Shown piece by piece: positions 50,824 through 60,889 of a DNA stretch of 64,000 nucleotides; positions within the stretch are counted from its first letter, which is position 1, and every line of letters starts with the position of its first letter. Under the pieces are notes generated by a model. That model was not told the origin of the DNA. It ran no database searches and worked only from the letters and a program-made list of their open reading frames with translations. The DNA is from Anaerolineales bacterium (GTDB lineage: Bacteria > Chloroflexota > Anaerolineae > Anaerolineales > Villigracilaceae), in NCBI GenBank assembly GCA_023382595.1, contig JAHDWB010000006.1, positions 90,139 to 154,138 on the forward strand, given 5' to 3'. The position numbers were made by a program, and so were the translations under genes.

Positions 50824-52287
50824 TTACTTTAACACCACTCCGCTGCGCGGGGGAATGGTAATTTGGTCACCTGCTATTTTCGGCGAGCCGAACAGCACGT
50901 TTGGATTCTTTTCGAAATGCAGACTGACCGTCCGTTCTTCCTTGGCGGCATTGAAAGCGATGGTCAGTGTTTCAGCCTTGTACGAGCGGGAGAATACCAC
51001 CACATCGCCCTCAGCATGGATGCGTTTGTATTCGCCGCGCCGCAGGGAGGGATGTTCCTTCCGCAACGTGATACATGCTTTCGCGTAATCAAGGAGGTCA
51101 TGATCCCACTTCGCTTCATCCCACGGGAAGGACTTGCGGCAATCGGGGTCGTGACCGCCGTCCACGCCGATCTCGTCGCCGTAGTAGATGCACGGCGCGC
51201 CGGGGATGGCGAACATGAACAGCCAGGCGAGCTTCAGCGCGTCCTTGTCTCCATTTGCGCAGGAGAGAAAGCGCGGCATATCGTGGCTGTCCAGCAGGTT
51301 GAGTTGCGCGAAGGTAATGTCCTGCGGATATAAATGCAGGATGCGGTCGATCTCGTTCGCAAAATCATGCGCGTGCATCGGGCGGACGCGGTCCTTCAAT
51401 CCGCCGGCATGATGGAGCACATCGATATTCAGGTGCGAATTGGCGAAGAATCCCAGCGACGCCGACGTGACAAGATAATTCATCACCGCATCGAACTGGT
51501 CGCCCTGCAGCCATCTCTGCGCCTCGTGCCAGATCTCGCCGACGATATACGCCTCGGGGTTGATCGCCCGCACGCGGCGGCGGAACTCGCGCCAGAATTC
51601 GTCGTCGTCGATCTCGCCCGGCACGTCCAGCCGCCAGCCGTCGATGCCGAACTTGATCCAATACTCCGCCACGTCGAACAGGAACTCGCGCACAGCCGGT
51701 GTGTTCGTGTTGAACTTCGGCAGGGCGGGCATGTTCCACCAGCCGCGGTAGCCGATGGCGGTCAGGCTGTCTTCGTGATGCAATAACTTCTGCTCGTGCG
51801 GGGTGGGGTATGCGCCCCAATGTTTGTGTCCCTTCAGGCGTTCTTCGTCGAAGTGGAACCAATCCTTGTAGGGCGAGCCGGCGCCGACTTCCAATACATG
51901 ATGGAACTGCCAGAATCCGCGCGAGGCATGGTTGAACACGCCGTCAAGGATCACTTTGATGTTGCGCTTGTGCGCGGCGTTCAGCAATTTCTTCAACGCG
52001 TCATTGCCGCCGAGCAGCGGGTCCACGTGGTAATAATCAAAGGTGTGGTAACGGTGGTTCGAAGCGGAAGCAAACACCGGGTTGAAATAGAGCGCAGTGA
52101 TCCCCAGCTCCTGCAAATAATCCAGCTTGTCGATCACGCCGTACAGATCGCCGCCTTTGAACCCGTAATGTGTCGGAGGGCTGTCCCACGCTTCAAATCC
52201 GATGTCGGGCAGCCGCTTGCTCTTCGCAAAACGGTCGGGAAAAATCTGGTAAAAAATTGCGTCCTTCACCCAGTCTGGTGTCGTCAT
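50824..52287 (-). CDS. Cytoplasmic GH13 alpha-glycosidase (neopullulanase/cyclomaltodextrinase-like)
   Basis: 487 residues, no signal peptide. Barrel motifs: region I LDGVFNHASRGF, nucleophile Asp in GIDGWRLDVPGEI, acid/base Glu in IVGEIWHEAQRW, third Asp in LLDSHDMPRF. VKDAIFYQIFPDRFAKS opens the enzyme as in the GH13_20/21 groups. The specific product is not decided. Last gene of the operon; it would split imported maltodextrins in the cytoplasm. Confidence 0.9.
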   Translation of the reverse strand: MTTPDWVKDAIFYQIFPDRFAKSKRLPDIGFEAWDSPPTHYGFKGGDLYGVIDKLDYLQELGITALYFNPVFASASNHRYHTFDYYHVDPLLGGNDALKKLLNAAHKRNIKVILDGVFNHASRGFWQFHHVLEVGAGSPYKDWFHFDEERLKGHKHWGAYPTPHEQKLLHHEDSLTAIGYRGWWNMPALPKFNTNTPAVREFLFDVAEYWIKFGIDGWRLDVPGEIDDDEFWREFRRRVRAINPEAYIVGEIWHEAQRWLQGDQFDAVMNYLVTSASLGFFANSHLNIDVLHHAGGLKDRVRPMHAHDFANEIDRILHLYPQDITFAQLNLLDSHDMPRFLSCANGDKDALKLAWLFMFAIPGAPCIYYGDEIGVDGGHDPDCRKSFPWDEAKWDHDLLDYAKACITLRKEHPSLRRGEYKRIHAEGDVVVFSRSYKAETLTIAFNAAKEERTVSLHFEKNPNVLFGSPKIAGDQITIPPRSGVVLK

Positions 52288-52359
52288 GATACCTCGTTGT
52301 TATGGATTTGACGGTGGTTGAGTAGCGGCGACTTGGCGCCGCGTATCGAAACCACCAGG

Positions 52360-53934
52360 TTATTTGTTCACTCTCAATATATACATCGCATACGGACTCA
52401 AACTCTCGAACGGTTTGTAGGGGACGGCTTCGCCGCTTCTTCCTTGACCCTGTGCCTGCCCAGCCCCAAAGAGGGTTTCCACGCTGAAAGCGGATTTTTC
52501 CAGATCCGTGCCGTTGAGTTTGATGCCGTATTCCGAAATTTCCTTGTCTGTCAGGTTCGCCAGAATGAGAAATGTCCCGCTCCTGTCGCTCCGCAGGCTG
52601 ACAAAGATACCAGAATTTCCTGTTTCCGGCAGGGCGATGTTACCGGTTTGCAATGCTGTATGGTCTTTACGCAACTGAATGAGCGCGCGGTAATGCTCCA
52701 ACAGGGAGGTGGGATCGCCCTCCTGCGCTGCCACATTAACTTGCGTGTAGTCAATGTGAACGCCCCGCCAGGGAGTTACGGTGCTGAAGCCTGCAAATTC
52801 GTCCGCGTTCCATTGCATTGGCAGACGGATGTCTTCGTCAGGCTTTTGTCCCTGCATGCCGATCTCTTCGCCGTAGTAGATGTAGGGCGTACCCGGAGAT
52901 GTCAGCATCAGGAACGATGCCATCTTTGCCTTGTTTACGTTGCCATTGAGAACGGACATGACGCGGTTCTGGTCATGATTGGTGAGGAAGATGGCAAAGT
53001 TGAAATCGGGCATGTCCATCAACGCGAATTTGATCGCGCTGTTGACGCCCGAATTCGCGCCGCCGTTCGCGCTGTTGACAAATCCGCTTGCCATCTCGAA
53101 GTTGAAGACATGGTCCATTTTGTCGCCCGTGTAGGCTTTGACCACCGATGAACCAGCGTTGAACACTTCACCGATGGTATACGCATTCGGATTCTGCTTT
53201 TTATATGCCTCGTAAAATCCCTCCAGCCATGCGTAGGTGGCGGGCGTATTTTCGGTCTTGCCATCCTCTTCGATCAAATGCTTCACGGCGTCCACACGGA
53301 AACCGTCCACGCCGATCTCGTTCAGCCAGTAATCGGTCACTTTGAGCATGTCCTCGGTCACGGCGGGGTTGTTGTAGTTCAGGTCGGGCATACCGCCCCA
53401 GAACAGACCGAAATAATAACCTTGTTCCCCTTGGTGCCAGCCATTGCCCTTGTTTTCATCCTCCCAGACGTAGTAATCGCGGTATGGGGAGTTCGGGTCG
53501 CTGTTCGCTTCCACGAACCAGGGATGCTGGCTGGATGTGTGGTTGAGGACAAGGTCAATGATGATGCGGATGTCGCGTTTGTGAGCTTCTGCCAGCAGGG
53601 TCTTGAAATCGTCCATGGTGCCGTATTCGGGGTTGACAGCGTAATAATCGAGCACGTCATATCCATGGTAGGACGGCGATGGGTGGATGGGCATCAACCA
53701 GATGGCGGTGATGCCGAGCGCTTCGAGATAGTCCAGTTTTTGGATAATTCCGTTGAAATCGCCGATGCCGTCGCTGTCTGTGTCGTAGAACGAGCGGACG
53801 AAGATCTCGTAGAAGACGGCGGTCCGCCACCAGTCCGAATCCGCTGACTGGTTGGAACCAGCCAACGGCGCGGGAAGAGCGCAAGACGTCAGAAGAGATA
53901 AAAGCAGAAGCGTGAGAAATATCCGTTTAAGCAT
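52360..53934 (-). CDS. Lipoprotein GH13 alpha-amylase
   Basis: 524 residues. Lipobox LLTSC, so an anchored extracytoplasmic enzyme. WRTAVFYEIFVRSFYDTDSDGIGDFNG opens the barrel; region I LVLNHTSSQHPWF, nucleophile in GVDGFRVDAVKHL, acid/base in TIGEVFNAG, third Asp in FLTNHDQNRV. The C-terminal domain (430-524) is beta-rich. It lies between the permease genes and the cytoplasmic GH13 gene and would degrade starch or glycogen outside the cell for the transporter. Confidence 0.92.
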   Translation of the reverse strand: MLKRIFLTLLLLSLLTSCALPAPLAGSNQSADSDWWRTAVFYEIFVRSFYDTDSDGIGDFNGIIQKLDYLEALGITAIWLMPIHPSPSYHGYDVLDYYAVNPEYGTMDDFKTLLAEAHKRDIRIIIDLVLNHTSSQHPWFVEANSDPNSPYRDYYVWEDENKGNGWHQGEQGYYFGLFWGGMPDLNYNNPAVTEDMLKVTDYWLNEIGVDGFRVDAVKHLIEEDGKTENTPATYAWLEGFYEAYKKQNPNAYTIGEVFNAGSSVVKAYTGDKMDHVFNFEMASGFVNSANGGANSGVNSAIKFALMDMPDFNFAIFLTNHDQNRVMSVLNGNVNKAKMASFLMLTSPGTPYIYYGEEIGMQGQKPDEDIRLPMQWNADEFAGFSTVTPWRGVHIDYTQVNVAAQEGDPTSLLEHYRALIQLRKDHTALQTGNIALPETGNSGIFVSLRSDRSGTFLILANLTDKEISEYGIKLNGTDLEKSAFSVETLFGAGQAQGQGRSGEAVPYKPFESLSPYAMYILRVNK

Positions 53935-54006
53935 AAGTATCCGGGAGAAAAAATTTCCTCTCCCTTCGCTTTGAAGGAAGAGGAAGTTGGGATGTTGTTT
54001 GAAAGT

Positions 54007-55020
54007 CTAGCCTTTGACGCTTCCGCTGGTCAACCCGCCGACGATGTGCTTTTGCAGACCAATGTACACAATGGCAACGGGAAGCGCAACAATGACCGCC
54101 ATGGCGGCGAAGCGGTTCCACGGGATGCTGTTGGCGTATTGACCGGTCATGTTGTAGAGTGTCATGGCGAGGGTGTAGTCTTTGGGCTGGGAGAGGAAAA
54201 GCCAGGTGAGCACGAATTCCTGCCAGTGACCGATGAAGCCAAGGAAGAAGGTGACGGCAAGTTGCGGGACAGCCAGCGGAAGCACGATCTTCCAGAAGGT
54301 CTGGTTGGCGTCCGCGCCGTCGATGGCAGCGGCTTCTTCGAGTTCACGCGGGATGGTGTCGAGGTAGCCCTTGAGGTTCCACACGGCGAAGGGCAGGGCG
54401 GTGGCGGTCATGGCGATGCCGACACCGAGCAGCGAGTCGCGCAGGTTGAAGAGCAGCCTGCCCCGTTCGTCGCCCGCGCAGGCGAAGAGCGGCAGGATGG
54501 AGATTGCGCCGTCGCTGCATTCGGAAATGCGGAATTGGTTGAGCAACAGGTAAAGCGGCGTCGCCAGACCCACAGCGGGCATGAGCAGCGGAATGAACAC
54601 CATGACCATCATCACTTCCCGCATTTTGAACTTGAAACGCGAGAAGGCGTATGCGGCAGTGACCGCAACGAAGAGGGCGACGACGCCCACTCCTACGGAG
54701 AGTTTGAAACTGTTGCCCAGAAGTTCAATGAAGGTGACGGGGTTGCCTGTGGGACGGTCCAACACCTGTTTGTAGGCGACGAAGGAGATCTCCTTCGGGA
54801 ACAGGTCCAGCGAGGACGGGCGTGATGTCTGCGAACTGAAGGACATCGTAACGATGTACATGATTGGGAACATCACGGTGGTCAGAATGAAGAGGCACAG
54901 GATCTGGAGCAGCAACTGGCGCCAGAGCGGCAGGTTACGTCCGCTGGTTTGCCCGGAGGTGTTCATATTCAGGAAGCGGACGATCGGATTTTTGCTTTTT
55001 GCAGGCGAGGCGGTTGTCAT
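54007..55020 (-). CDS. Carbohydrate ABC transporter permease (MalG-like)
   Basis: 337 residues with six helices. The EAA loop reads ELEEAAAIDGADANQTFWKIVLPLAVP, typical for sugar permeases. An extra segment GISECSDGAISILPLFACAGDERGRLLFNLRDS-like (about 180-215) sits in the middle, longer than in MalG. One base after the MalF stop. Confidence 0.9.
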   Translation of the reverse strand: MTTASPAKSKNPIVRFLNMNTSGQTSGRNLPLWRQLLLQILCLFILTTVMFPIMYIVTMSFSSQTSRPSSLDLFPKEISFVAYKQVLDRPTGNPVTFIELLGNSFKLSVGVGVVALFVAVTAAYAFSRFKFKMREVMMVMVFIPLLMPAVGLATPLYLLLNQFRISECSDGAISILPLFACAGDERGRLLFNLRDSLLGVGIAMTATALPFAVWNLKGYLDTIPRELEEAAAIDGADANQTFWKIVLPLAVPQLAVTFFLGFIGHWQEFVLTWLFLSQPKDYTLAMTLYNMTGQYANSIPWNRFAAMAVIVALPVAIVYIGLQKHIVGGLTSGSVKG

Positions 55021-55021
55021 G

Positions 55022-56038
55022 TTAAGCCTCCTGATAGTTTTGGGTGGCGCGGGTGATGCGGTTCGTAATCAGGAACACGATCAACGCCACGATAAAGATG
55101 ATGACCGCGAAGGCGGCGGCAACGCCGTACCAGCGCAGGTTGCGGACAAGGTTATAAGCAAAGGTGACAAGGAGTTCGGTCGAGCGTGCGGGACCACCTC
55201 CTGTCATGAAGAAGACGAAATTGAATAGATTGAACGTCAACGTAAAGCCGTAGACGGCGGCGGGGATCATGGCGGGACGCAGGAGCGGAACGGTGATATT
55301 CCAGAACTGCTGGTTGCCGGTTGCGCCGTCAATGGAGGCGGCTTCGTACAGGTCGCGCGGGATGCTTTGCAGTGCGCCTGTTGCAACGACGGACATGAAG
55401 GGCCAGCCGAGCCAGAAGTTGGCGATCATCATGGCATAGTAGGCGAGCGTCAGCGGTGCGCCCGGCAGGAAACCCGGGATGGGCGGTGTGTACTCATTCA
55501 GCCAGCGGATGCGTACCATCGCATCGGATTGTGTGAAGAAGCCGCTTAGTGCGGTCAGGAACTGGTTCATCGCACCGTATTGCTCGTCGAAGATGTTGCG
55601 CCAGACGGTTGCCACAACCAGCGGCGGGACGACCACCGGCAGGATGTAAACGGCGCGGTAGATGCGCTTCATCCAAAGACCTTCGGTATTGAGCAGTACC
55701 GCGATCAAGACACCGGTTGGCACGTGCAGGACGACATTGCTGATCGCCCACCAGAAATTGAAGAGCAGTACCCTGAAGAAGTTGAAATTCTCCACCGGCA
55801 GGGCTCCGGTCAGGATGTCCGCATAGTTCTTGATACCGATAAACCGCAGTTCGGGGGATTTCAACCCGAGCAGCAGATGGGTGGTGTCGAAATTGGTAAA
55901 TGAAATAATGAACTGATAGACAAGCGGATAGAACGTGATGACCCCCATGATCAGGAACGCAGGCAGCAGGTATAGGTAAGGCAGGATCGCGCGCTGCATT
56001 TTTGTGCGGCGGGAACTGGATCGTTTTGCAATTGCCAT
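55022..56038 (-). CDS. Carbohydrate ABC transporter permease (MalF-like)
   Basis: 338 residues, six helices, with an EAA loop DLYEAASIDGATGNQQFWNITVPLLRP. Also GWPFMSVVATGALQSIP. Basic N-terminus. Pairs with the MalG-like permease. Confidence 0.91.
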   Translation of the reverse strand: MAIAKRSSSRRTKMQRAILPYLYLLPAFLIMGVITFYPLVYQFIISFTNFDTTHLLLGLKSPELRFIGIKNYADILTGALPVENFNFFRVLLFNFWWAISNVVLHVPTGVLIAVLLNTEGLWMKRIYRAVYILPVVVPPLVVATVWRNIFDEQYGAMNQFLTALSGFFTQSDAMVRIRWLNEYTPPIPGFLPGAPLTLAYYAMMIANFWLGWPFMSVVATGALQSIPRDLYEAASIDGATGNQQFWNITVPLLRPAMIPAAVYGFTLTFNLFNFVFFMTGGGPARSTELLVTFAYNLVRNLRWYGVAAAFAVIIFIVALIVFLITNRITRATQNYQEA

Positions 56039-56132
56039 GTCTCTCTCCTGATAAGAAGAACGGATTTTAATCGGGAGCGGACAAGAGTCCCTTGTCCGCT
56101 CCCGGTTTTATTGCATTGACGCTTTACAGATG

Positions 56133-57314
56133 TTACTTGGTTGCGTTCTCGAACGCGCCGGATACCCATTCGGCAGGAGCGACGCCGGCTTCAAAGACCT
56201 GGTCGGTGCCGCAGAAGTTGCCCCAGTAGTTGCCGAGCGCTTCCACCTGCGGGCGGAAGTAGGCTGTGGCAAAGGCGTCGAGCAAGCCCTGGATGAGCGG
56301 GTCGGTCACATCAACAGTGATGTTGGCGGGAACGTGACCGGCTTCGTTCATCATCATGGTCTGCGAGGCGGCATTGGTCAGGTAGAGCGCCACGTCAACG
56401 GCGGCTTCGATGTTCTCACTGTTCGGGTTGAAGTAGAAACCGTCAACGCCGAGGAGCGGGTTGGCTGCGCCGCCGGGTCCGGAGGGGATCGGAGCAACGC
56501 CGAGGTTGTCGCCGAGCGCATTGCGGTAATCGCCCATTGCCCAGTTACCGTTCGTGATGGCGACCGTGGTGCCTTCCGTGAAGGGGGCGAGTCCATCGCT
56601 GTCGTTCTTGGGCCAGTTGTTGGCAACGGAGAGCGCGTACAGGTCATTCAGATAGGAGATCGATTCCGTCATCTTTGCCTGGTTGGCATCGCTGGTGACG
56701 AAGTTGAAGTCGTCGTCAAAGACCTGGGCGCCGAAGGCACCGTAGAAGCCCCAGTGGTGGTAGCAGCCGTAGCTGATCGAAACAGGCGTGCCGCTTTCCA
56801 TCAGAGCCTTGAGTTCGTCGGTCGTGGCGGGAGGTGTGGGCAGCAGGGATTTGTTGTACCACAAGACCACAGCCTTGAGGGATTCAGGGATGCCATACAT
56901 CTTGCCGTCGTACATCATGCCGCCCTGGGAGAGTTCGCTGTAATCGCCGAGCTTGCCTTCCACAACGGAGGTGATATCGCGGATGGTGCCGGTGCGTGCC
57001 AGGTTGCCGAGTTCGTCATTGGGGGCAATGAACATGTCAGGACCGCCGCCCGCGGCGACATCGGTGTTGTACTTGTTGAAGATGTCATTGAAGGGCACCT
57101 GCAGGACGTTGATCTTGTACTGCGGCAAATCCGTGGCAGCCTGTTCGAGGATCTTGGCGAGCACTTCTTCCTCAGCGGAACCGGTGCCATACGCATGCCA
57201 GAAGGTAACTTCGGTCACATCACCGGAGGTGGTTCCGCCACCGCCTCCACAGGCGGAGAGCGCAAGCGACGCAATGATCAGTGCGCTCAACAAAACGAGC
57301 AAGTTCTTTTTCAT
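56133..57314 (-). CDS. Sugar-binding lipoprotein of ABC transporter (MalE-like)
   Basis: 393 residues. Lipobox ALSACGGG with a glycine-rich start. Family 1 solute-binding motifs EVTFWHAYGTGSAEEEVLAK and the late part DGFYFNPNSENIEAAVDVALYLTN. Provides substrate specificity; by gene context the ligand is a maltodextrin-like oligosaccharide. AAGGAG lies ten bases before the ATG. Confidence 0.92.
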   Translation of the reverse strand: MKKNLLVLLSALIIASLALSACGGGGGTTSGDVTEVTFWHAYGTGSAEEEVLAKILEQAATDLPQYKINVLQVPFNDIFNKYNTDVAAGGGPDMFIAPNDELGNLARTGTIRDITSVVEGKLGDYSELSQGGMMYDGKMYGIPESLKAVVLWYNKSLLPTPPATTDELKALMESGTPVSISYGCYHHWGFYGAFGAQVFDDDFNFVTSDANQAKMTESISYLNDLYALSVANNWPKNDSDGLAPFTEGTTVAITNGNWAMGDYRNALGDNLGVAPIPSGPGGAANPLLGVDGFYFNPNSENIEAAVDVALYLTNAASQTMMMNEAGHVPANITVDVTDPLIQGLLDAFATAYFRPQVEALGNYWGNFCGTDQVFEAGVAPAEWVSGAFENATK

Positions 57315-57417
57315 TCTCTTATACTCCTTGAAATAGTTGAAGAATCGTTCATACTTGGAAGTGGTGAAAACACTCGGCGTTTATTCTTTTAACAGACCAC
57401 CTCCTTTCGCTTCAAGT

Positions 57418-58518
57418 TTATCGGATTGCTTCTTCAGTTGTGGCATCGAAGATATGGAATTTGTCCATATCGAAGATGACTTGCATGGTATCGCCGACGC
57501 GCGTCTTGGAGCGCGGGTCGACACGGCCCACATAGGTATTTTTTCCGCTGACGAGATACAGGAAAGTTTCGTTGCCCATCAACTCGGTCACATCCACCTT
57601 GGCGGAAACCCGCTCGCCATGGATGTTCGGCGGAGCGAACTCGGGATCGTGGATGTTCTCAGGGCGGATTCCAAAGACCACTTCCTTGCCGTCCAGATCC
57701 TTGTACGGTCCGGTAAGCGCATCGGGCACCTTGACCTGGAAATCGTCGGTATCCACCGTCACTTTCCCGCCGCTGACGGAGAGTCTCGCGGGGAAGAAGT
57801 TCATGGCGGGCGAGCCGATGAAGCCGGCTACGAAGATATTATTGGGTTTGTCGTAAAGGTTTTGGGGGGTGTCGAGCTGTTGGAGAATGCCTTTGTTGAT
57901 CACGGCGATGCGGGTTGCCATGGTCATGGCTTCGGTCTGATCGTGGGTGACGTAGATGAACGTGGTCTGCAGGCGCTGATGGAGTTTACTGATCTCGGCA
58001 CGCATCTGCACGCGCAGTTTGGCGTCGAGGTTCGAGAGCGGTTCATCGAACAGGAAGACCTTCGGCTCGCGGACGATGGCGCGCCCAACCGCCACACGCT
58101 GCCGCTGACCGCCTGAGAGTTGCCGCGGCTTGCGGGCTAGCAAATCGGTGATGCCCAGAATCTCCGCCGCCTCGTTCACGCGGCGCTTGATCTCATCCTT
58201 CGGGGTCTTGCGCAGCTTCAAGCCGAACGCCATGTTGTCGTACACCGAAAGATGCGGATACAACGCATACGACTGGAAGACCATGGCAATGTCGCGGTCT
58301 TTCGGCGCGACGTCGTTCACCACGCGGTCACCGATGGTGATCTCACCGTCAGTGATCTCTTCCAGTCCAGCCAACAGGCGCAGGGCGGTGGTTTTGCCGC
58401 AGCCTGATGGACCCACGAGCACAAGGAATTCCTTGTCCTCCACGTGGATATTCATGCTCTTGATGATCTCCAGATCACCAAATCGTTTGATTACGTTCTT
58501 GTATGTTACGCTTGCCAT
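57418..58518 (-). CDS. Sugar ABC transporter ATPase (MalK/UgpC/MsmX type)
   Basis: 366 residues. Walker A GPSGCGKTT, Q-loop FQSYALYPHLSVYDN, signature LSGGQRQRVAVGRAIVREPKVFLFDEPLSNLD (parts), H-loop YVTHDQTEAM, then the C-terminal OB-type regulatory domain (about 240-366) with FGIRPENIHDPEF. Strong ribosome site CTGGAGG before the ATG. A -10 TATAAT lies at 58553-58558 on the minus strand. Encoded within its own transporter operon. Confidence 0.95.
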   Translation of the reverse strand: MASVTYKNVIKRFGDLEIIKSMNIHVEDKEFLVLVGPSGCGKTTALRLLAGLEEITDGEITIGDRVVNDVAPKDRDIAMVFQSYALYPHLSVYDNMAFGLKLRKTPKDEIKRRVNEAAEILGITDLLARKPRQLSGGQRQRVAVGRAIVREPKVFLFDEPLSNLDAKLRVQMRAEISKLHQRLQTTFIYVTHDQTEAMTMATRIAVINKGILQQLDTPQNLYDKPNNIFVAGFIGSPAMNFFPARLSVSGGKVTVDTDDFQVKVPDALTGPYKDLDGKEVVFGIRPENIHDPEFAPPNIHGERVSAKVDVTELMGNETFLYLVSGKNTYVGRVDPRSKTRVGDTMQVIFDMDKFHIFDATTEEAIR

Positions 58519-58595
58519 GATAACCTCCAGTCTTAAGAATATGGTGCTTTTATTATAACCATAAGGTTGATTTTGACCTATATTTTTTTAAGGGT

Positions 58596-58619
58596 AGTTT
58601 GTTGCCCGGGGAAACAAAA
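58596..58619. promoter_or_regulatory. Candidate ROK operator upstream of malK
   Basis: TAGTTTGTTGCCC followed by GGGGAAACAAA reads as a 21-base near-palindrome, TTTGTT...AACAAA, with three non-symmetric positions. The left half TAGTTTGTTGCCC also occurs in the operator overlapping the ROK gene promoter. It lies about 35-60 bases upstream of the malK -10 box. Confidence 0.55.
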
Positions 58620-58624
58620 TCACA

Positions 58625-59605
58625 TTAAATCGCCATGGTTTTTCCGGTCTGTGCAGACTCGAGCAGCGCCAGAATGACGGCGGTGTTCGCGCGGCTGTCT
58701 GCCAGTGAGATGCGCGGCGGCGTGCCGTTCAAAACCGCATCGCACATATCCTCCACTTCTCCAATATAAAGTTCCTGTCCTTCGATGTTGAGCGTCTCGA
58801 TCTCGTCTCCTCGTTTCAGATATAGTTCGGTCTTCAGACCGGGCTTGAAAGCTTGCGGGATGTTCAATACCGCCTCTGTTCCAACGATCTCGATATGACT
58901 GCGATAGGGCGATGTGAAACCGCTGTCGAATTGCGCGTGGACTCCATTGTCGAACCGCATTTGCCCGAAGAACGCATCATCGCTTCCGCCCGGACCTTCA
59001 ACCTGCCAGCCAAATACTTCAACCGGTTCCTCCCCGACGATCGTCCGCGCATAGGAAATGGGATAGCATCCCACATCCCAGAGACTGCCTCCGCCCATCT
59101 CCTTGATCTGACGGTAATTTCCCGCGCGCGTCAACGTGAATGTGAATGCGCCTTTGATGAGTTGGATCTTACCCAACGCCCCGCTGTCCACGAGTTCTTT
59201 TACTTTCAACGTCTGTGGATGGTGGCGATACATGAACGCCTCGGTGAGGATTTTCCCGGTCTCCTGCGCGGCGGCGACCATGGCGTCCACTTCTTCAAGT
59301 GAGAGCGCAAGCGGTTTTTCGCACAGGACGTGCTTGCCCGCCCGCAGGGCTTTGATCGTCCATTCGGCGTGCATATTATTGGGCAATGGATTGTAGATCA
59401 CATCAATGTCCGGGTCGGTGAGCAGGTCGTCGTAACTGCCGTGTGTGCGGGGAATGTCCCATTCGCGGGCATAGGCTTCAGCGGAGGAAAGGCTCCTCGA
59501 AGCCACCGCCAGCAGGCGGGTCCGTTTTGAGGCGCGCAGGGGATCGATCAAAGCGCGGTTGATATTCGCCGTCGAAAGCAATCCCCAATTAAGCTGGTTG
59601 TCCAT
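58625..59605 (-). CDS. Gfo/Idh/MocA-family oxidoreductase
   Basis: 326 residues. Rossmann domain with GLLSTANINRALIDPLRAS, DVIYNPLPNNMHAEWTIKAL, HVLCEKPLAL (the EKP motif) and FMYRHHPQTLKVKELV, then the C-terminal alpha/beta domain. NAD(P)-dependent oxidation or reduction of a sugar or cyclitol. Overlaps the MFS gene by 17 bases. Confidence 0.92.
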   Translation of the reverse strand: MDNQLNWGLLSTANINRALIDPLRASKRTRLLAVASRSLSSAEAYAREWDIPRTHGSYDDLLTDPDIDVIYNPLPNNMHAEWTIKALRAGKHVLCEKPLALSLEEVDAMVAAAQETGKILTEAFMYRHHPQTLKVKELVDSGALGKIQLIKGAFTFTLTRAGNYRQIKEMGGGSLWDVGCYPISYARTIVGEEPVEVFGWQVEGPGGSDDAFFGQMRFDNGVHAQFDSGFTSPYRSHIEIVGTEAVLNIPQAFKPGLKTELYLKRGDEIETLNIEGQELYIGEVEDMCDAVLNGTPPRISLADSRANTAVILALLESAQTGKTMAI

Positions 59606-60758
59606 CGTTTGTTCCTTTCATCAAAATGAATGCGGAGATGACGAGCAGGATCGTGAAGATCACGCCGCCTGCAAAACCTATCTGTAATCCGAGCAGGTCG
59701 CTTGCCCATGCAATTACCCAGGGACCAAGCAGTCCGCCCATGCCTGCGAAAGTGAAAAGCATGCCGAGCACGGTGTTCGTGTTTTCAGTTTGGATCTCGG
59801 AGACCGTGGCAGTGAAGGTTGGGAAAATGATCGAGAAGAAAAAGCCCGTGATCGGAAGAAAAATGGACAGGTTTGTGAACGTCCCGATAATGATACAGAT
59901 GAGGCTGGCAATGGAGGCGGTGACGATCGAACGCAGGTAGCCGAGCTTTTGGACGAAGAAACTGCCGATCAGGCGACCCAGCATGAGCAATCCGAAAAAT
60001 AATGAAAGAGCGCCTGTGCTGGTCGTAACGTTTTCGCCGCGCACGTCCTGAAGGAACGTGACCAGCCATGAGCCGATCCCAACTTCCGCGGCGACATAGA
60101 ACATGAGCGCGGCATAGAACCACGGCAGGTAGCCTTTGAAGGCGAGTTTTGGGATCTGCCGAAAATCAAGGCTGTTTTGTTCCTGCACTTTCGGGAAGCG
60201 GATGAAAGAGAAGATCAGAACGAATGTGACGATGAGCAGGATGTCCCAGCGGTAGATGACGCGCCAGGAAACGTTGAGGTTGAGCAGCCAACCGGCAAAC
60301 AGCGGGGCAAGCATCGCGCCGAGACCGTGCAGGACCGCCATCAAGTTGAGGTACATCCCTTTGTTTCGCGGATGCGCCTGCACGATGGCGGCATTTGCGC
60401 CAAGTTCGATGGCTCCCAGCCCCAGCCCGACAACGAACAAGGATGCGCCGAGCAGGAAAGCGCTCCGGGAGACGCTGTATCCGCCCACGCCCAGAATGAG
60501 AAGTCCGCCTGCCAGCATCAGGACGAGTTTCAGCCCGAAGCGGTCTGCCAGGATGCCTGTGATTAGCGTGGTGATCAAAAAACCGAGGTAAATTCCGAAA
60601 AAGATGTTTCCGCCTGTGCCGTAGCTGATGCCCATCTCGTCGATCATGGCAGGCAGGGTGGGACCTTTAAGATTATCTGTGAAACCGAACACGAAGAATG
60701 ACAGGAAGCATCCTGCCGTGATGAGGAGGGTGGTGGTTTTGAGCGGTTGTTTCGTCAT
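59589..60758 (-). CDS. MFS sugar permease
   Basis: 389 residues, 12 helices. GILADRFGLKLVLMLAGGLLI contains the MFS GxLaDrxGrk signature in loop 2-3. FGFTDNLKGPTLPAMIDEMG at the start and the FxxTxxxSEIQTENTNTVLG region resemble FucP/GlcP-like sugar-proton symporters. Likely co-transcribed with the oxidoreductase. Confidence 0.88.
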   Translation of the reverse strand: MTKQPLKTTTLLITAGCFLSFFVFGFTDNLKGPTLPAMIDEMGISYGTGGNIFFGIYLGFLITTLITGILADRFGLKLVLMLAGGLLILGVGGYSVSRSAFLLGASLFVVGLGLGAIELGANAAIVQAHPRNKGMYLNLMAVLHGLGAMLAPLFAGWLLNLNVSWRVIYRWDILLIVTFVLIFSFIRFPKVQEQNSLDFRQIPKLAFKGYLPWFYAALMFYVAAEVGIGSWLVTFLQDVRGENVTTSTGALSLFFGLLMLGRLIGSFFVQKLGYLRSIVTASIASLICIIIGTFTNLSIFLPITGFFFSIIFPTFTATVSEIQTENTNTVLGMLFTFAGMGGLLGPWVIAWASDLLGLQIGFAGGVIFTILLVISAFILMKGTNDGQPA

Positions 60759-60889
60759 GAATGGGTTTTCCGAAGAATAGATTTTTTTGTGATTTCAGGC
60801 TGTACTGCGATTCGCTCCGCCTGAGGAGTTTTCATTTTTTTGCCCACCTGAATATGCAGCTTGTGGGGAGGTCGTTCAATATCCCCAAG

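Noticed and set aside
53971..54825. 284-codon plus-strand frame
   Set aside because: Antisense to the MalG-like permease; Glu/Gly-rich shadow.
56130..57392. 420-codon plus-strand frame
   Set aside because: Exactly antisense to the MalE-like gene, whose lipobox and SBP motifs are clear.
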